NCBI GenBank assembly: GCA_036563645.1 | Contig: DATCMA010000031.1 | Span: 1-23,047 of the forward strand | Length of the DNA: 23,047 nucleotides | Source of the DNA: DATCMA01 sp036563645 | Lineage (GTDB): Bacteria > Actinomycetota > Actinomycetes > Mycobacteriales > Micromonosporaceae | Direction of reading: 5' to 3' | Shown here: one piece after another, positions 7,384 through 15,986 of the stretch | Position numbering within the stretch: position 1 is the stretch's first letter | Layout of the letters: each line of letters begins with the position of its first letter | Notes under the pieces: generated by a model | Database searches by the model: none | Seen by the model: only the letters and a program-made list of their open reading frames with translations | Told to the model about the DNA's origin: nothing | Made by a program: the position numbers and the translations under genes

Positions 7384-8232
7384 CTACGCGCTCGCCGAAT
7401 GGCGGCTAGCGGTCTCCGATGGCTGCCCATGCCGATCCGCCTCCAACGGATCGACGATCTCCCCCTGCGCGGTCAGCGCGCCCTGTGCCAGCCGAGTTGC
7501 CCGCGGTGGCACAGGCACGTGCAAGTCGGCCACCACACGCAGGCCGGAGAGGACGTCATCGGGTCGAACGGTCGGAGTGACCTGCCGAACGACTAGGTCG
7601 AGTATCGCACACGGTACGGCTGAGACCTTGGAAGGCGGCTCATCCGCGGACGCCTCGACCTCACCGTCCCGCTCCAGCGCGCCGTCCCGCACCTCGATTC
7701 GGACAATCGAGGCACGCGCGTCGATACTACGCCGCCCTTGCTTGGTGAGCCGCTCGACCAGCACCTCGGAGGCGTTCTCGAACGCCTGAACAGCGCGCCG
7801 CAGCGCGTCCGGCTCGACTCCGGGCAGCTCCACGCGCCAGTGCGAGGCCTCGATCCGCTCCGCCAAATTGCCCCCGGTCGCCTCGACCGCGTCCAGCACC
7901 GCGAAACCCGGCGAGAGCGCCGCGTTCAACGCCTCCCGCAACTCCGTCGGGTCGACCCGCTCCCGCAACCCGATCTCCAGGTACTCGGCCTCACTCGCCA
8001 CGCCCGTCGGCGCGGTTGTGGCGAACGAGACCTTCGGGTGCGGCGTGAACCCCTGCGAATAGGCGACGGGCACACCGGCGCGCCGCATCGCGCGTTCGAA
8101 CGCCCGCGCGAAGTCGCGATGGGAGGTGAACCGGAGCGGCCCGCGTTTGGCGTACCGGATTCGGATGCGCTGCACGACGGGGGCCTGGCCGCCGTCGGGC
8201 TGTGGCTTCCTGCTGATCGTGGTGCTCCTCAC
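7384..8232 (-). CDS. DUF2344 / TIGR03936-type radical-SAM-associated protein
   Basis: The protein of up to 282 residues contains RIRYAKRGPLRFTSHRDF, AGVPVAYSQGFTPHPKVSF and GVASEAEYLEIGL, the hallmarks of the DUF2344 family. It has no CxxxCxxC motif of its own. In many bacteria this domain is encoded beside, or fused to, the TIGR03960-type radical SAM protein found immediately upstream here, so the two probably work together; their reaction is not established. The start is uncertain: GTG at 8232 gives the longest form, while a GTG at codon 20 (VQRIRIRYAKRG) would begin directly at the domain. The gap of 99 bp to the upstream gene carries a 7-bp hairpin. Confidence 0.9.
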   Translation of the reverse strand: MRSTTISRKPQPDGGQAPVVQRIRIRYAKRGPLRFTSHRDFARAFERAMRRAGVPVAYSQGFTPHPKVSFATTAPTGVASEAEYLEIGLRERVDPTELREALNAALSPGFAVLDAVEATGGNLAERIEASHWRVELPGVEPDALRRAVQAFENASEVLVERLTKQGRRSIDARASIVRIEVRDGALERDGEVEASADEPPSKVSAVPCAILDLVVRQVTPTVRPDDVLSGLRVVADLHVPVPPRATRLAQGALTAQGEIVDPLEADRHGQPSETASRHSASA

Positions 8233-8260
8233 AGACTGAGTTCGGTAACCCCTGGTCCCC

Positions 8261-8281
8261 GCGACCGACGGAGGCGGTCGC
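8261..8281. other. Small hairpin between the radical SAM and DUF2344 genes
   Basis: GCGACCG (8261-8267) and CGGTCGC (8275-8281) are exact inverted repeats with a 7-base loop, about 30 bases before the DUF2344 start. It could modulate read-through or mRNA stability; there is no U-run. Confidence 0.35.
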
Positions 8282-8331
8282 CTCGCGCGGTCGACGTCCC
8301 CGGCCCGGGTGCCGAGACCCGACTCGGGGAC

Positions 8332-10284
8332 TCAGGAACGAGCGGGGGTGCGAAGTCCGGACTTCACAGGCGTCAGTGGCAAGAGCTTCCGGCCCGTCGG
8401 GCCGATCTGGATCTCCGTGCCCATCGAGGGGCACACCCCGCAGTCAAAGCAGGGGGTCCAGCGGCAGTCATCCTGCTCGTACCCGGCGAGCGCGTTCTGC
8501 CAGTCCTGCCAGAGCCAATCCTTGTCGAGCCCAGCGTCGAGGTGATCCCACGGCAGCACCTCCAGCTGATCGCGCTCCCGCGTGGTGTACCAGTCGAGGT
8601 CCACCCCGTAGCGGGGCAGCACCTCGGCTGCGGCGTCCACCCAACGCTGGAAGGAGAAGTGCTCGCTCCAGCCGTCGAACCGGCCGCCCATCTCCCACAC
8701 GCGCCGGATCACGGCCCCGACCCGCCGGTCGCCCCGGGACAGCAGGCCTTCGATCAGCGACGGCTCACCGTCGTGGTAGCGGTAGCCGATCGCCCGCCCC
8801 AGCGAGCGGTCGGAGTTGATCGCGTCCTTGAGCAGCTTGAGCCGATGGTCGATGACCTCCGGCCGCTCCATCGCGGCCCACTGGAACGGGGTGTGCGGCT
8901 TCGGGACGAACGCGCCGATGGAGACGGTGCAGCGGATGTCCTTCGACCCGGTGGCCTCCCGCCCAGCCTTGATCACTTCATGCGCGAGGCGGGCGATCTG
9001 GAGCACGTCCTCGTCGGTCTCCGTGGGCAGGCCGCACATGAAGTAGAGCTTCACGTGCCGCCATCCGTGGGTGTAGGCGGTGACCACGGTGCGGATCAGA
9101 TCCTCCTCCGTGACCATCTTGTTGATCACTTTCCGGATTCGCTCCGATCCGCCCTCGGGTGCGAAGGTCAGCCCGGTGCGCCGCCCATTGCGCGACAGCT
9201 CCTCGGCCAGCTCGATGTTGAACGCGTCCACCCGCGTCGACGGCAACGAGAGCGAGACGTTGGTGCCCTCGTACCGGTCGGCGAGCCCGGAGCAGATGTC
9301 GCGGATCTCGGAGTGGTCCGCCGAGGACAACGACAGAAGCCCCACCTCGGAGAAGCCGGAGAACTCGATGCCCTGGCGCACCATCTCGCCGATGGTCGTG
9401 ATCGACCGCTCGCGCACCGGCCGGGTGATCATGCCGGCCTGGCAGAACCGGCACCCGCGCGTGCAGCCGCGGAAGATCTCCACCGCGTACCGCTCGTGCA
9501 CGGTCTCGGCGAGCGGCACCAGCGGCTTCTTCGGGTACGGCCACGCGTCGAGGTCCATCGTCGTGCGCTTGTGGACCCGATACGGCACGTCGGGCCGATT
9601 GGGCACCACCCGCTGGATCTTGCCGTCAGGGAGGTACTCGACGTCGTAGAAGCGAGGGACGTAGACGCCCTCGAGCTGGGCGAGCCGCAGCAGCAGCTCC
9701 TCCCGGCCGCCGGGACGGCCCTCCTCCTTCCACTCCCGAACCACCGCGGTGATCTCAAGGACCACTTCCTCACCGTCCCCGAGCACCGCCGCGTCGATGA
9801 AGTCGGCGATCGGCTCGGGGTTGAACGCGGCGTGCCCGCCGGCGATCACGATCGGGTCGTCGTCCCCCCGCGCGATCGCGTCGAGCGGAATACCCGCGAG
9901 GTCGAGCGCGGTGAGCAGGTTGGTGTAGCCCAGCTCCGTCGCGAAGGAGACGCCGAGCAGGTCAAACGCCCGCACGGGGCGATGCGCCTCGAGCGTGAAC
10001 TGGGGCACCCCCTCCGCCCGCATGAGCCGCTCCAGATCCGGCCAGACAGCGTAGGTCCGCTCAGCGAGCACGTCCGGCTGCTCGTTGAGCAGCTCGTAGA
10101 GGATCTGAATGCCCTGATTGGGCAGGCCGACCTCGTAGGCGTCGGGGTACATCAACGCCCATCGCACGGTCGTCGCGTCCCAGTCCTTGACCACTGCACC
10201 CAGCTCGCCGCCCACGTATTGAATGGGCTTGCTGACCTGAGGCAGCAGCCGCTCAAGCTGGGGCCAGACTGACGCCACGCTCAT
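8332..10284 (-). CDS. TIGR03960-like B12-binding-type radical SAM protein
   Basis: This 650-residue protein has an N-terminal cobalamin-binding-like region (WALMYPDAYEVGLPNQGIQI, then GVSFATELGYTNLLTALDLAGIPL and IVIAGGHAAFNPEP near 145-160). A radical SAM domain follows, with the 4Fe-4S motif CTRGCRFC (C274, C278, C281). The C-terminus carries a further cysteine cluster (CRWTPCFDCGVCPSMG) that may bind another metal centre. The N-terminal region resembles but does not prove cobalamin binding, as I do not see the classic DxHxxG motif. The start chosen is ATG 10284 (MSVASVWPQLERLLPQV), where the conserved sequence begins; the open frame extends 35 codons further into the divergent promoter region. 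The partner DUF2344 gene follows. The function of the pair is unknown. Confidence 0.93.
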   Translation of the reverse strand: MSVASVWPQLERLLPQVSKPIQYVGGELGAVVKDWDATTVRWALMYPDAYEVGLPNQGIQILYELLNEQPDVLAERTYAVWPDLERLMRAEGVPQFTLEAHRPVRAFDLLGVSFATELGYTNLLTALDLAGIPLDAIARGDDDPIVIAGGHAAFNPEPIADFIDAAVLGDGEEVVLEITAVVREWKEEGRPGGREELLLRLAQLEGVYVPRFYDVEYLPDGKIQRVVPNRPDVPYRVHKRTTMDLDAWPYPKKPLVPLAETVHERYAVEIFRGCTRGCRFCQAGMITRPVRERSITTIGEMVRQGIEFSGFSEVGLLSLSSADHSEIRDICSGLADRYEGTNVSLSLPSTRVDAFNIELAEELSRNGRRTGLTFAPEGGSERIRKVINKMVTEEDLIRTVVTAYTHGWRHVKLYFMCGLPTETDEDVLQIARLAHEVIKAGREATGSKDIRCTVSIGAFVPKPHTPFQWAAMERPEVIDHRLKLLKDAINSDRSLGRAIGYRYHDGEPSLIEGLLSRGDRRVGAVIRRVWEMGGRFDGWSEHFSFQRWVDAAAEVLPRYGVDLDWYTTRERDQLEVLPWDHLDAGLDKDWLWQDWQNALAGYEQDDCRWTPCFDCGVCPSMGTEIQIGPTGRKLLPLTPVKSGLRTPARS

Positions 10285-10373
10285 GAGACCTTGAGACCTC
10301 CGCAACTTCCCGTGCTCACGAGGACCAACAGTCCAGAGTACGCGCCCGCTTCCCCCTTGTGTCGGGGTGGCGC

Positions 10374-10401
10374 TTGAAACCTCGCACACCAGTACTAGGG
10401 T
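10374..10401 (+). promoter_or_regulatory. Predicted promoter of the proline-rich membrane protein gene
   Basis: TTGAAA (10374-10379), a 16-base spacer and TAGGGT (10396-10401) fit a housekeeping promoter. The predicted start would be about 25 bases before the ATG at 10431, which is preceded by an AGGAG ribosome binding site. The 146-bp gap is divergent, and must also hold the promoter of the radical SAM gene, which I could not place. Confidence 0.45.
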
Positions 10402-10430
10402 CGATCCGGTCGCGAGAGGAGAACATCAAC

Positions 10431-11720
10431 ATGCCACAGCCGCACTCGGCTGACGAGCGCCCTTCGGCGGAGCAGCCCACCCCGTCGGGACGACCGGACG
10501 ACACGTCCCCCGGTACCGATAAGACGATCGCTCCGCTCTCCACCGAGACACCGACGGCCTCGGCTGGTGCCACCCCCGCCGATGCGCCCGGGGCGCCGCC
10601 CGAGGGCAATCGCCACCCCGCGCCTGAGGAGCGGCCACCCGTCGACCCGTGGGCGCTCGTCGACCCGATCCCCGTACCCACACCAACCGATCCGCCCACG
10701 ATCCCGCTTCCCCAGACGGACCCCACGCCGACGACACCCGCGCCGGTGACTCCCTCGTCGGAGTCGGAGCTCCCACCGACGCGGTCCCTCCAGTCCGATT
10801 TGCCCCCGACCCGGGTGTTGGAGCACGACACCCCTACCCCTCCGACGCGGACATATCCCGCGCCGTCGCCCGCGCCACCTCCGCCGCCGGCACCACCCCA
10901 CCCGGCGCCGACCCCGGTCGTCCCCCCGCAGCCGTACTCCGCGGCGCCATCGCCCGGGCCATCGGTGCCGCCGCAGCCCACGGTCACGCCGCCGCCGGCT
11001 CCCCCGGCACCGCCGATCGCGTCGACACCATCGGTGCCTCCGCCGCCTCCCGTGTCCTCCACACCACCGGTGTCCTCGGCTCCGCCGAGCTATCCGCCGT
11101 ACTACCCACCCCCCGTCCAGCAGCCCCCCGCGCCGCCACCGAGCTGGTCGCCTCCGCCGCGCCGCCGGCGACGCTGGCCGCTGATGCTGGCGCTGCTCGC
11201 CGCGTTCGCCTTCGTGTGCTGCTGTGCCTGCCCGGGGTACCTGGCGAAACCGATTTGGGAGCAGTACCCGGCGGACGTGGTGATACCGGAGACCGTCGCC
11301 GACCTCACGCTGTACAAGAACTCCACCAATGACCAACTCGTCGAACAGCTTCAGCGGGAGCTGCGCGCCGAGCATCAGTTCGTCGACGAAACCTTCGCCG
11401 CGGTCTACCGGGATCGGCTCGGCAAACGCGTGGTGATCTTTGGGACGATCGGATTGCGGCTGACACCCGAGAGCGACCTCGAGGACGAGATGTCCCGGCT
11501 CAGGTCCCGGTACGCCCTCGCCACGCCGCAGTCGCTCGACACCGACGTCCGCGGCTACTACCAACAGTGCGCCGTGGGCGTCGCCAACGGCACCAATGTG
11601 GTGGTCTGCGGTTGGGCCGACCACGGCAGCCTCGGCATCGCCCTCTTCAACCGCCGCTCGCTCCCCGAGAGCGCCGCGCTGCTCGCCGAGTTCCGCGACG
11701 CGATGATCATCCGCAAGTAA
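10431..11720 (+). CDS. Proline-rich single-pass membrane protein, function unknown
   Basis: The 429-residue product has three parts. Residues 1-243 are disordered and rich in Pro, Thr and Ser, with a poly-proline stretch and PPTR repeated three times (LPPTRSL, LPPTRVL, TPPTRTY around 115-141). A run of five arginines (244-248) precedes one transmembrane helix at about 249-268, which contains the cysteine cluster CCCAC. A folded C-terminal domain of about 160 residues follows, with two further cysteines (C380 and C393). By the positive-inside rule the proline-rich arm is cytoplasmic and the C-terminal domain outside. I do not recognise the outer domain. The ATG at 10431 has AGGAG at suitable spacing and marks the start of the composition typical of this protein; an upstream in-frame ATG at 10359 overlaps the promoter. 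It is convergent with plsC. Confidence 0.85.
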   Translation: MPQPHSADERPSAEQPTPSGRPDDTSPGTDKTIAPLSTETPTASAGATPADAPGAPPEGNRHPAPEERPPVDPWALVDPIPVPTPTDPPTIPLPQTDPTPTTPAPVTPSSESELPPTRSLQSDLPPTRVLEHDTPTPPTRTYPAPSPAPPPPPAPPHPAPTPVVPPQPYSAAPSPGPSVPPQPTVTPPPAPPAPPIASTPSVPPPPPVSSTPPVSSAPPSYPPYYPPPVQQPPAPPPSWSPPPRRRRRWPLMLALLAAFAFVCCCACPGYLAKPIWEQYPADVVIPETVADLTLYKNSTNDQLVEQLQRELRAEHQFVDETFAAVYRDRLGKRVVIFGTIGLRLTPESDLEDEMSRLRSRYALATPQSLDTDVRGYYQQCAVGVANGTNVVVCGWADHGSLGIALFNRRSLPESAALLAEFRDAMIIRK

Positions 11721-11757
11721 GCCGGGCTACCGGGTCGGCGGTCACCCTGGGCAGGGC

Positions 11758-11787
11758 AGGGCCGCGCGCGCGGCGGTGCGCGGCCCT
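11758..11787. terminator. Hairpin between the convergent proline-rich protein gene and plsC
   Basis: AGGGCCGCGC (11758-11767) pairs exactly with GCGCGGCCCT (11778-11787). The right arm overlaps the plsC stop codon. It sits where a bidirectional terminator of two convergent genes would be expected, but has no U-run on either side. Confidence 0.5.
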
Positions 11788-12454
11788 ACCAGGTCCGCCG
11801 TGGCGAGTACTCGTCGACGTACTCCTGGCCGGTGAGCTTCTGGATCTCGGCCATCAGCTCGTTCGTCATCTCCCGCAGCCCGGCGCGGTCAGCGGTACGC
11901 CCGCGGAAATCCATCGGTTGGCCGAACCGGATTGTGATCGCGCCGGGCTTCAGCCGCGGCACGCGCGCCCCGATCGGCTGCACCTTGTCGGTGCCGAGGA
12001 TGCCGACCGGCACCACGGGCACCCCGGCGGCCAAGGCGAGCCGGACGACGCCGGTCCGCCCTCGGTAGAGCCGACCATCCGGCGATCGGGTGCCTTCGGG
12101 GAAGATCGCGACAATTCCCCCGTTCTGCAGCACCGGGATCGCGCTCTCAAAGGCGCTCAGGGCGGCGCGTCCACCGGAACGCTCCACCCGAATCGCGCCG
12201 AGCTGAGTGACCACCGTCCGGGTCAGCCAGCCCTTGAATCCCTTGCCGGTGAAGTACTCCGCCTTCGCCCAGAACGAGATCTGCCGAGGCAGCACCGCCC
12301 CGAGGAAGATTTCGTCAGCCACCGACAGGTGGTTCCCGGCGAGGATCACGCCGCCCGTGGTCGGAACGTTCTCCCGCCCTTCAACCTTGGGCCGCCAACC
12401 GGCCAGCAGGACGGTCCCTAGGGTGATCTTGCCGATCCGATAGAGCAGCTGCAC
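11786..12454 (-). CDS. plsC: 1-acyl-sn-glycerol-3-phosphate acyltransferase (PlsC family)
   Basis: This protein of 222 residues (240 from the longer start) transfers an acyl chain to lysophosphatidic acid or a related acceptor at the inner face of the membrane. The catalytic HxxxxD motif is NHLSVADE and the acceptor-binding motif is FPEGTRS; both are intact and about 76 residues apart. I prefer GTG 12454 (MQLLYRIGKITL) because GGAGG lies four bases upstream and homologues begin near this point. An ATG at 12508 gives 18 more residues, but it lies inside the right arm of a 14-bp hairpin that looks like the ileS terminator, and has no good ribosome binding site. The gene follows ileS on the same strand. 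Whether it is the essential PlsC or a paralogue cannot be told here. Confidence 0.92.
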   Translation of the reverse strand: MQLLYRIGKITLGTVLLAGWRPKVEGRENVPTTGGVILAGNHLSVADEIFLGAVLPRQISFWAKAEYFTGKGFKGWLTRTVVTQLGAIRVERSGGRAALSAFESAIPVLQNGGIVAIFPEGTRSPDGRLYRGRTGVVRLALAAGVPVVPVGILGTDKVQPIGARVPRLKPGAITIRFGQPMDFRGRTADRAGLREMTNELMAEIQKLTGQEYVDEYSPRRTW

Positions 12455-12480
12455 AAGTCCTCCGACGACGGATGGGGGAT

Positions 12481-12517
12481 GATGGGCGGATGTCACCGTA
12501 GCGGACATCCGCCCATC
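12481..12517 (-). terminator. 14-bp hairpin between ileS and plsC
   Basis: GATGGGCGGATGTC (12481-12494) and its exact reverse complement (12504-12517) enclose a 9-base loop, 8 bases past the ileS stop codon. This is the position of a factor-independent terminator, though no U-run follows. It overlaps the longer possible plsC start. Confidence 0.65.
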
Positions 12518-12524
12518 AAGGTCA

Positions 12525-15500
12525 TCAGGCGCGGGTCACCGTGACGTACACCCGCTCACCGTCGCCGACTTCACCCTCGAAGCCCTCGGCCGGACCGTCG
12601 AAGGAAATCGACTCCGCCAGCACCTCACGCGCCACGAAATCTTCGTGCGCGCGGACCGCCGCGACCACCTCGGGACCGGCGGACAGCGCCACCGTGATCC
12701 GGTCCGAGATGTGGAAGTCCGCCGCGCGGCGCGCCTGCTGCACCACGCGCACCACATCCCGAGCCAAACCCTCCGCGACCAGCTCCGGCGTCACGGCCGT
12801 GTCCAACACGACGACACCCGCGTTGTCGGGCAGCGGCGCGGTGTGCTCCGCGTCGGCGGCGACCATCCGCAACTCGTACTCGCCCTCGCGCAGCGTCACC
12901 CCGGCGGCGACCGGCGCGCCGTCCACGAGCGACCACTCGCCCGCCTTCACCGCCTTGATGACCGCCTGGACCTGGCCGCCGATCCTCGGGCCGAGCACCC
13001 GCGGCACCACGGTGAGAACCTGCTTGGAGTAGCGGGAGATGTCGTCGGTGAATTCCACCGACTTGACGTTGACCTCGTCGGCGATGAGGTCGGCGAACGG
13101 CCGCAGCCGCTCGACATCCGCGGTGGCGATGGTCAGCGCGGGCAGCGGCAGGCGGACCCGCAGCCCCTTCGTCTTGCGCAGGGACAGCGCCGCGGAGCAG
13201 ACGTCGCGGACCGCGTCCATCGCCGCCACCAGCTCGGCATCGGCGGGGAAGTCCTCGGCGTTGGGCCAGTCCGTCAGGTGCACCGACCGCTCACCGGTTA
13301 GCCCACGCCAAATCTCCTCCGTGGTCAGCGGCAGCAGCGGCGCGACCGCCCGGCACAGCGCCTCGAGGACGGTGTACAGCGTGTCGAACGCGTCGCGGTC
13401 GCCGTTCCAGAACCGGTCGCGCGACCGCCGGATGTACCAGTTGGTGAGCGCGTCGAGGTACGTGCGCACCGTGCCGCAGGCGCCGGAGATGTCGTAGGCG
13501 TCCATCTGCTCGGTCAGCCGCGCGATGAGCTCATTGGTCTTCGCGAGCACGTACCGGTCGAGCAGGTGAGGGCTGTCGGTGCGCCGCCGCGCCTCGTACC
13601 CCTCGGCGTTGGCGTAGAGCGAGAAGAAGTACCAGACGTTCCACAGTGGAAGCAGGACCTGCCGGACCGCGTCGCGGATCGCCTCCTCCGTCACCGGCAT
13701 GTCCCCGCCGCGCAACACCGGCGACGACATGAGCATCCACCGCATCGCGTCCGAGCCATACGTGTCGAAGACCTCGTACACGTCCGGGTAGTTGCGGAGG
13801 CTCTTCGACATCTTCCGGCCGTCGGCGCCGAGCAGGATGCCGTGGCTGACGCAGGTCCGGAACGCCGGGCGGTCGAACAGCGCGGTGGCCAACACGTGCA
13901 TGGTGTAGAACCAGCCGCGGGTCTGTCCGATGTACTCGACGATGAAGTCGCCCGGGTAGTGGTGCTCGAACCATTCCCGGTTCTCGAACGGGTAGTGCAC
14001 CTGGGCGAACGGCATCGAGCCCGACTCGAACCAGCAGTCGAGCACCTCCGGCACCCGGCGCATCATCGACTTGCCCGTCGGGTCGTCCGGGTTCGGACGG
14101 ACGAGCTCGTCGATCATCGGCCGGTGCAGGTCCGTCACCCGCACCCCGAAGTCGCGCTCGAGCTCCGCGATCGACCCGTAGACATCGATGCGGGGGTAGG
14201 CCGGGTTGTCCGACTTCCACACGGGGATCGGCGAGCCCCAGAAGCGGTTACGGCTGATCGCCCAGTCCCGCGCGTTGGCCAACCACTTGCCGAAGGAGCC
14301 GTCCTTGACGTGCCCGGGAATCCAGTTGATCTGCTGGTTGAGCTCGACCATCCGGTCGCGGAACTTCGTCACCGCGACGAACCACGACGAGACCGCCTTG
14401 TACACCAGCGGGGTGTCGCAGCGCCAGCAGTGCGGGTAGGAGTGCGTGTAGGTGTCGTGCCGCAGCAGGACGCCGCGCTCCTTCAGCTCGCGGATCACCG
14501 ACTTGTTGGCGTCGAAGACCTGCACCCCCTCGTAGGGCGGGACGAGGGAGGTGAACCGGGTGCGGTCGTCGACGGTGACGATCGTCGGGATCCCCGCCGC
14601 GTTACAGGCGTTCTGGTCGTCCTCACCGAAGGCGGGGGCCAGGTGCACGACCCCGGTACCGTCCTCAGTGGTGACGAAATCCGCGCCGAGCACCTGGTAG
14701 GCGTTCGGGCCCGCCTGCTCGACGAGGAAGTCGTACAGCGGGGTGTAGCGCCGGCCCACGAGGTCAGCGCCGCGGACCGTCGCGACCTGCGTGAACCCCT
14801 CCAACTCCTTGGCGTACGCCGCGAGCCGCGCCGCGCCGATGACGTACCGCTCGCCGTCGCGTTCGAGCACGGCGTACTCGATGTCCGGCCCCACCGCGAG
14901 CGCCAAGTTCGACGGCAGCGTCCACGGGGTCGTCGTCCAGACACCGATCTTGACAGGGCCGCGGATCGGCTCCGGGGCGGTGGCGTCCGGCGTGAGCTGG
15001 AACCACACGGTGATCGCCGGATCCTGCCGATCGCGGTAGACGTCGTCCATCCGCGTCTCGGTGTTCGACAGCGGCGTCTCGCAGCGCCAGCAGTACGCCA
15101 GCACCCGGAAGCCTTCGTAGATCAGACCCTTGTCGTAGAGGGTCTTGAACGCCCACATGACGCTCTCCATGTAGTTGAGGTCGAGCGTCTTGTAGTCGTT
15201 CTCGAAGTCCACCCAGCGGGCCTGGCGGGTGACGTAGCGCTGCCATTCGTTGGTGTACGTCAGCACCGAGCTGCGGCACACCTCGTTGAAGCGCGCCACC
15301 CCGAGGTCGAGGATCTCGGCCTTGCTCGAGATGTTGAGCTGCCGCTCCGCTTCGACCTCAGCCGGCAGGCCGTGGCAGTCCCACCCGAACCGGCGCTCTA
15401 CCCGACGGCCGCGCATCGTCTGGTACCGCGGCACGACGTCCTTGACGTAACCGGTGAAGAGGTGACCGTAGTGCGGCAGGCCGTTGGCGAACGGCGGACC

Positions 15501-15671
15501 GTCGTAGAAGACGTACTCGTTCGCGCCGTTAGGTCCCGGATCGCGGTTTTCGACGCTGGCTTCGAAGGTCTTGTCGGCGGCCCAGTAGTCGAGCACCCGA
15601 CGCTCGATCTCCGGAAGGTTGGGGCTCGCGGGCACGCCGGCGCCCTCCGGCGCGTTCTTCGGGTACACCAT
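12525..15671 (-). CDS. ileS: Isoleucyl-tRNA synthetase (type 2, actinobacterial)
   Basis: This 1048-residue class I synthetase charges tRNA-Ile. The HIGH-type motif is HYGH (67-70) in NGLPHYGHLFTGYVKD, and KMSKS stands at 620-624 in DGRKMSKSLRNYPDV. The central editing domain carries GVVHLAPAFGEDD. HYGH, the KMSKSLRNYPD context and the length are those of the long, eukaryote-like type 2 enzyme found in mycobacteria and streptomycetes, a group generally tolerant of mupirocin; this last point is family knowledge, not seen here. The start is ATG 15671 (MVYPKNAPEG), with GAGGAG 10 bases upstream; the frame stays open into the leader but that part is regulatory RNA. A T-box leader precedes the gene and a hairpin follows it. 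Confidence 0.97.
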   Translation of the reverse strand: MVYPKNAPEGAGVPASPNLPEIERRVLDYWAADKTFEASVENRDPGPNGANEYVFYDGPPFANGLPHYGHLFTGYVKDVVPRYQTMRGRRVERRFGWDCHGLPAEVEAERQLNISSKAEILDLGVARFNEVCRSSVLTYTNEWQRYVTRQARWVDFENDYKTLDLNYMESVMWAFKTLYDKGLIYEGFRVLAYCWRCETPLSNTETRMDDVYRDRQDPAITVWFQLTPDATAPEPIRGPVKIGVWTTTPWTLPSNLALAVGPDIEYAVLERDGERYVIGAARLAAYAKELEGFTQVATVRGADLVGRRYTPLYDFLVEQAGPNAYQVLGADFVTTEDGTGVVHLAPAFGEDDQNACNAAGIPTIVTVDDRTRFTSLVPPYEGVQVFDANKSVIRELKERGVLLRHDTYTHSYPHCWRCDTPLVYKAVSSWFVAVTKFRDRMVELNQQINWIPGHVKDGSFGKWLANARDWAISRNRFWGSPIPVWKSDNPAYPRIDVYGSIAELERDFGVRVTDLHRPMIDELVRPNPDDPTGKSMMRRVPEVLDCWFESGSMPFAQVHYPFENREWFEHHYPGDFIVEYIGQTRGWFYTMHVLATALFDRPAFRTCVSHGILLGADGRKMSKSLRNYPDVYEVFDTYGSDAMRWMLMSSPVLRGGDMPVTEEAIRDAVRQVLLPLWNVWYFFSLYANAEGYEARRRTDSPHLLDRYVLAKTNELIARLTEQMDAYDISGACGTVRTYLDALTNWYIRRSRDRFWNGDRDAFDTLYTVLEALCRAVAPLLPLTTEEIWRGLTGERSVHLTDWPNAEDFPADAELVAAMDAVRDVCSAALSLRKTKGLRVRLPLPALTIATADVERLRPFADLIADEVNVKSVEFTDDISRYSKQVLTVVPRVLGPRIGGQVQAVIKAVKAGEWSLVDGAPVAAGVTLREGEYELRMVAADAEHTAPLPDNAGVVVLDTAVTPELVAEGLARDVVRVVQQARRAADFHISDRITVALSAGPEVVAAVRAHEDFVAREVLAESISFDGPAEGFEGEVGDGERVYVTVTRA

Positions 15672-15985
15672 CGCGGTCGCTCTCCTCGCTGCGCGATACT
15701 CCGGCCCGACGCGCGCACGCGACGGCCCGGAGCCGTCAAGCTCACGATTTGTGTGTGCGAGGACGAGCCCACGGAGCGTGCTGCTGACGCCCGAGGACCC
15801 GCGGTACCACCCCGCTTGACGGTCGCGATCGACCGCCCGCTCATTAGCCGGCTGTGACGGGCCGGACCCGTCCGGTTCTACTAGGGCGGCACCCCCGACG
15901 GCATGCCACATCCGTCACCGCCGGGCGGCGCGGCCTGTTCTTCCGGAGGCTCGCCGGTGATTGCCGGGTCGTCGCCTGTTCCCCA
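15672..15985 (-). promoter_or_regulatory. T-box riboswitch leader of ileS (translational type)
   Basis: The minus strand carries AAGCGGGGTGGTACCGCGGG at 15817-15798, a canonical T-box sequence whose UGGU bulge pairs with the NCCA end of uncharged tRNA. Further upstream, CCGG-CAATCA-CCGG (15967-15954) is a tiny hairpin with the isoleucine codon AUC (15961-15959) in its loop, and GGC/GCC plus GA-rich internal bases below it; this matches the ultrashort Stem I described for actinobacterial ileS leaders. Another hairpin (15856-15872) lies between. Downstream, GCTCGTCCTCGC (15768-15757) can pair, with one bulged G, with GCGAGGAGAGC (15689-15679), which contains the ileS ribosome binding site. Uncharged tRNA-Ile binding to the T-box should stabilise the alternative fold and free that site. 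No U-run terminator is seen, so control is most likely translational. Confidence 0.93.
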
Positions 15986-15986
15986 C

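Noticed and set aside
7738..10272. 844-codon plus-strand reading frame across the radical SAM and DUF2344 genes
   Set aside because: It spans two real genes on the other strand plus their gap, and has the same low-complexity shadow composition.
10316..11062. Glycine-rich minus-strand frame resembling a PE-PGRS-like protein
   Set aside because: It is the reverse complement of proline codons (CCN read as NGG) in the proline-rich membrane protein, which has the better ribosome binding site and promoter.
13566..15857. 763-codon plus-strand reading frame across ileS
   Set aside because: It is the antisense shadow of ileS, kept open by high GC in third codon positions; its translation is rich in Arg, His, Val and Asp with no family motif, while the minus strand shows clear synthetase motifs.
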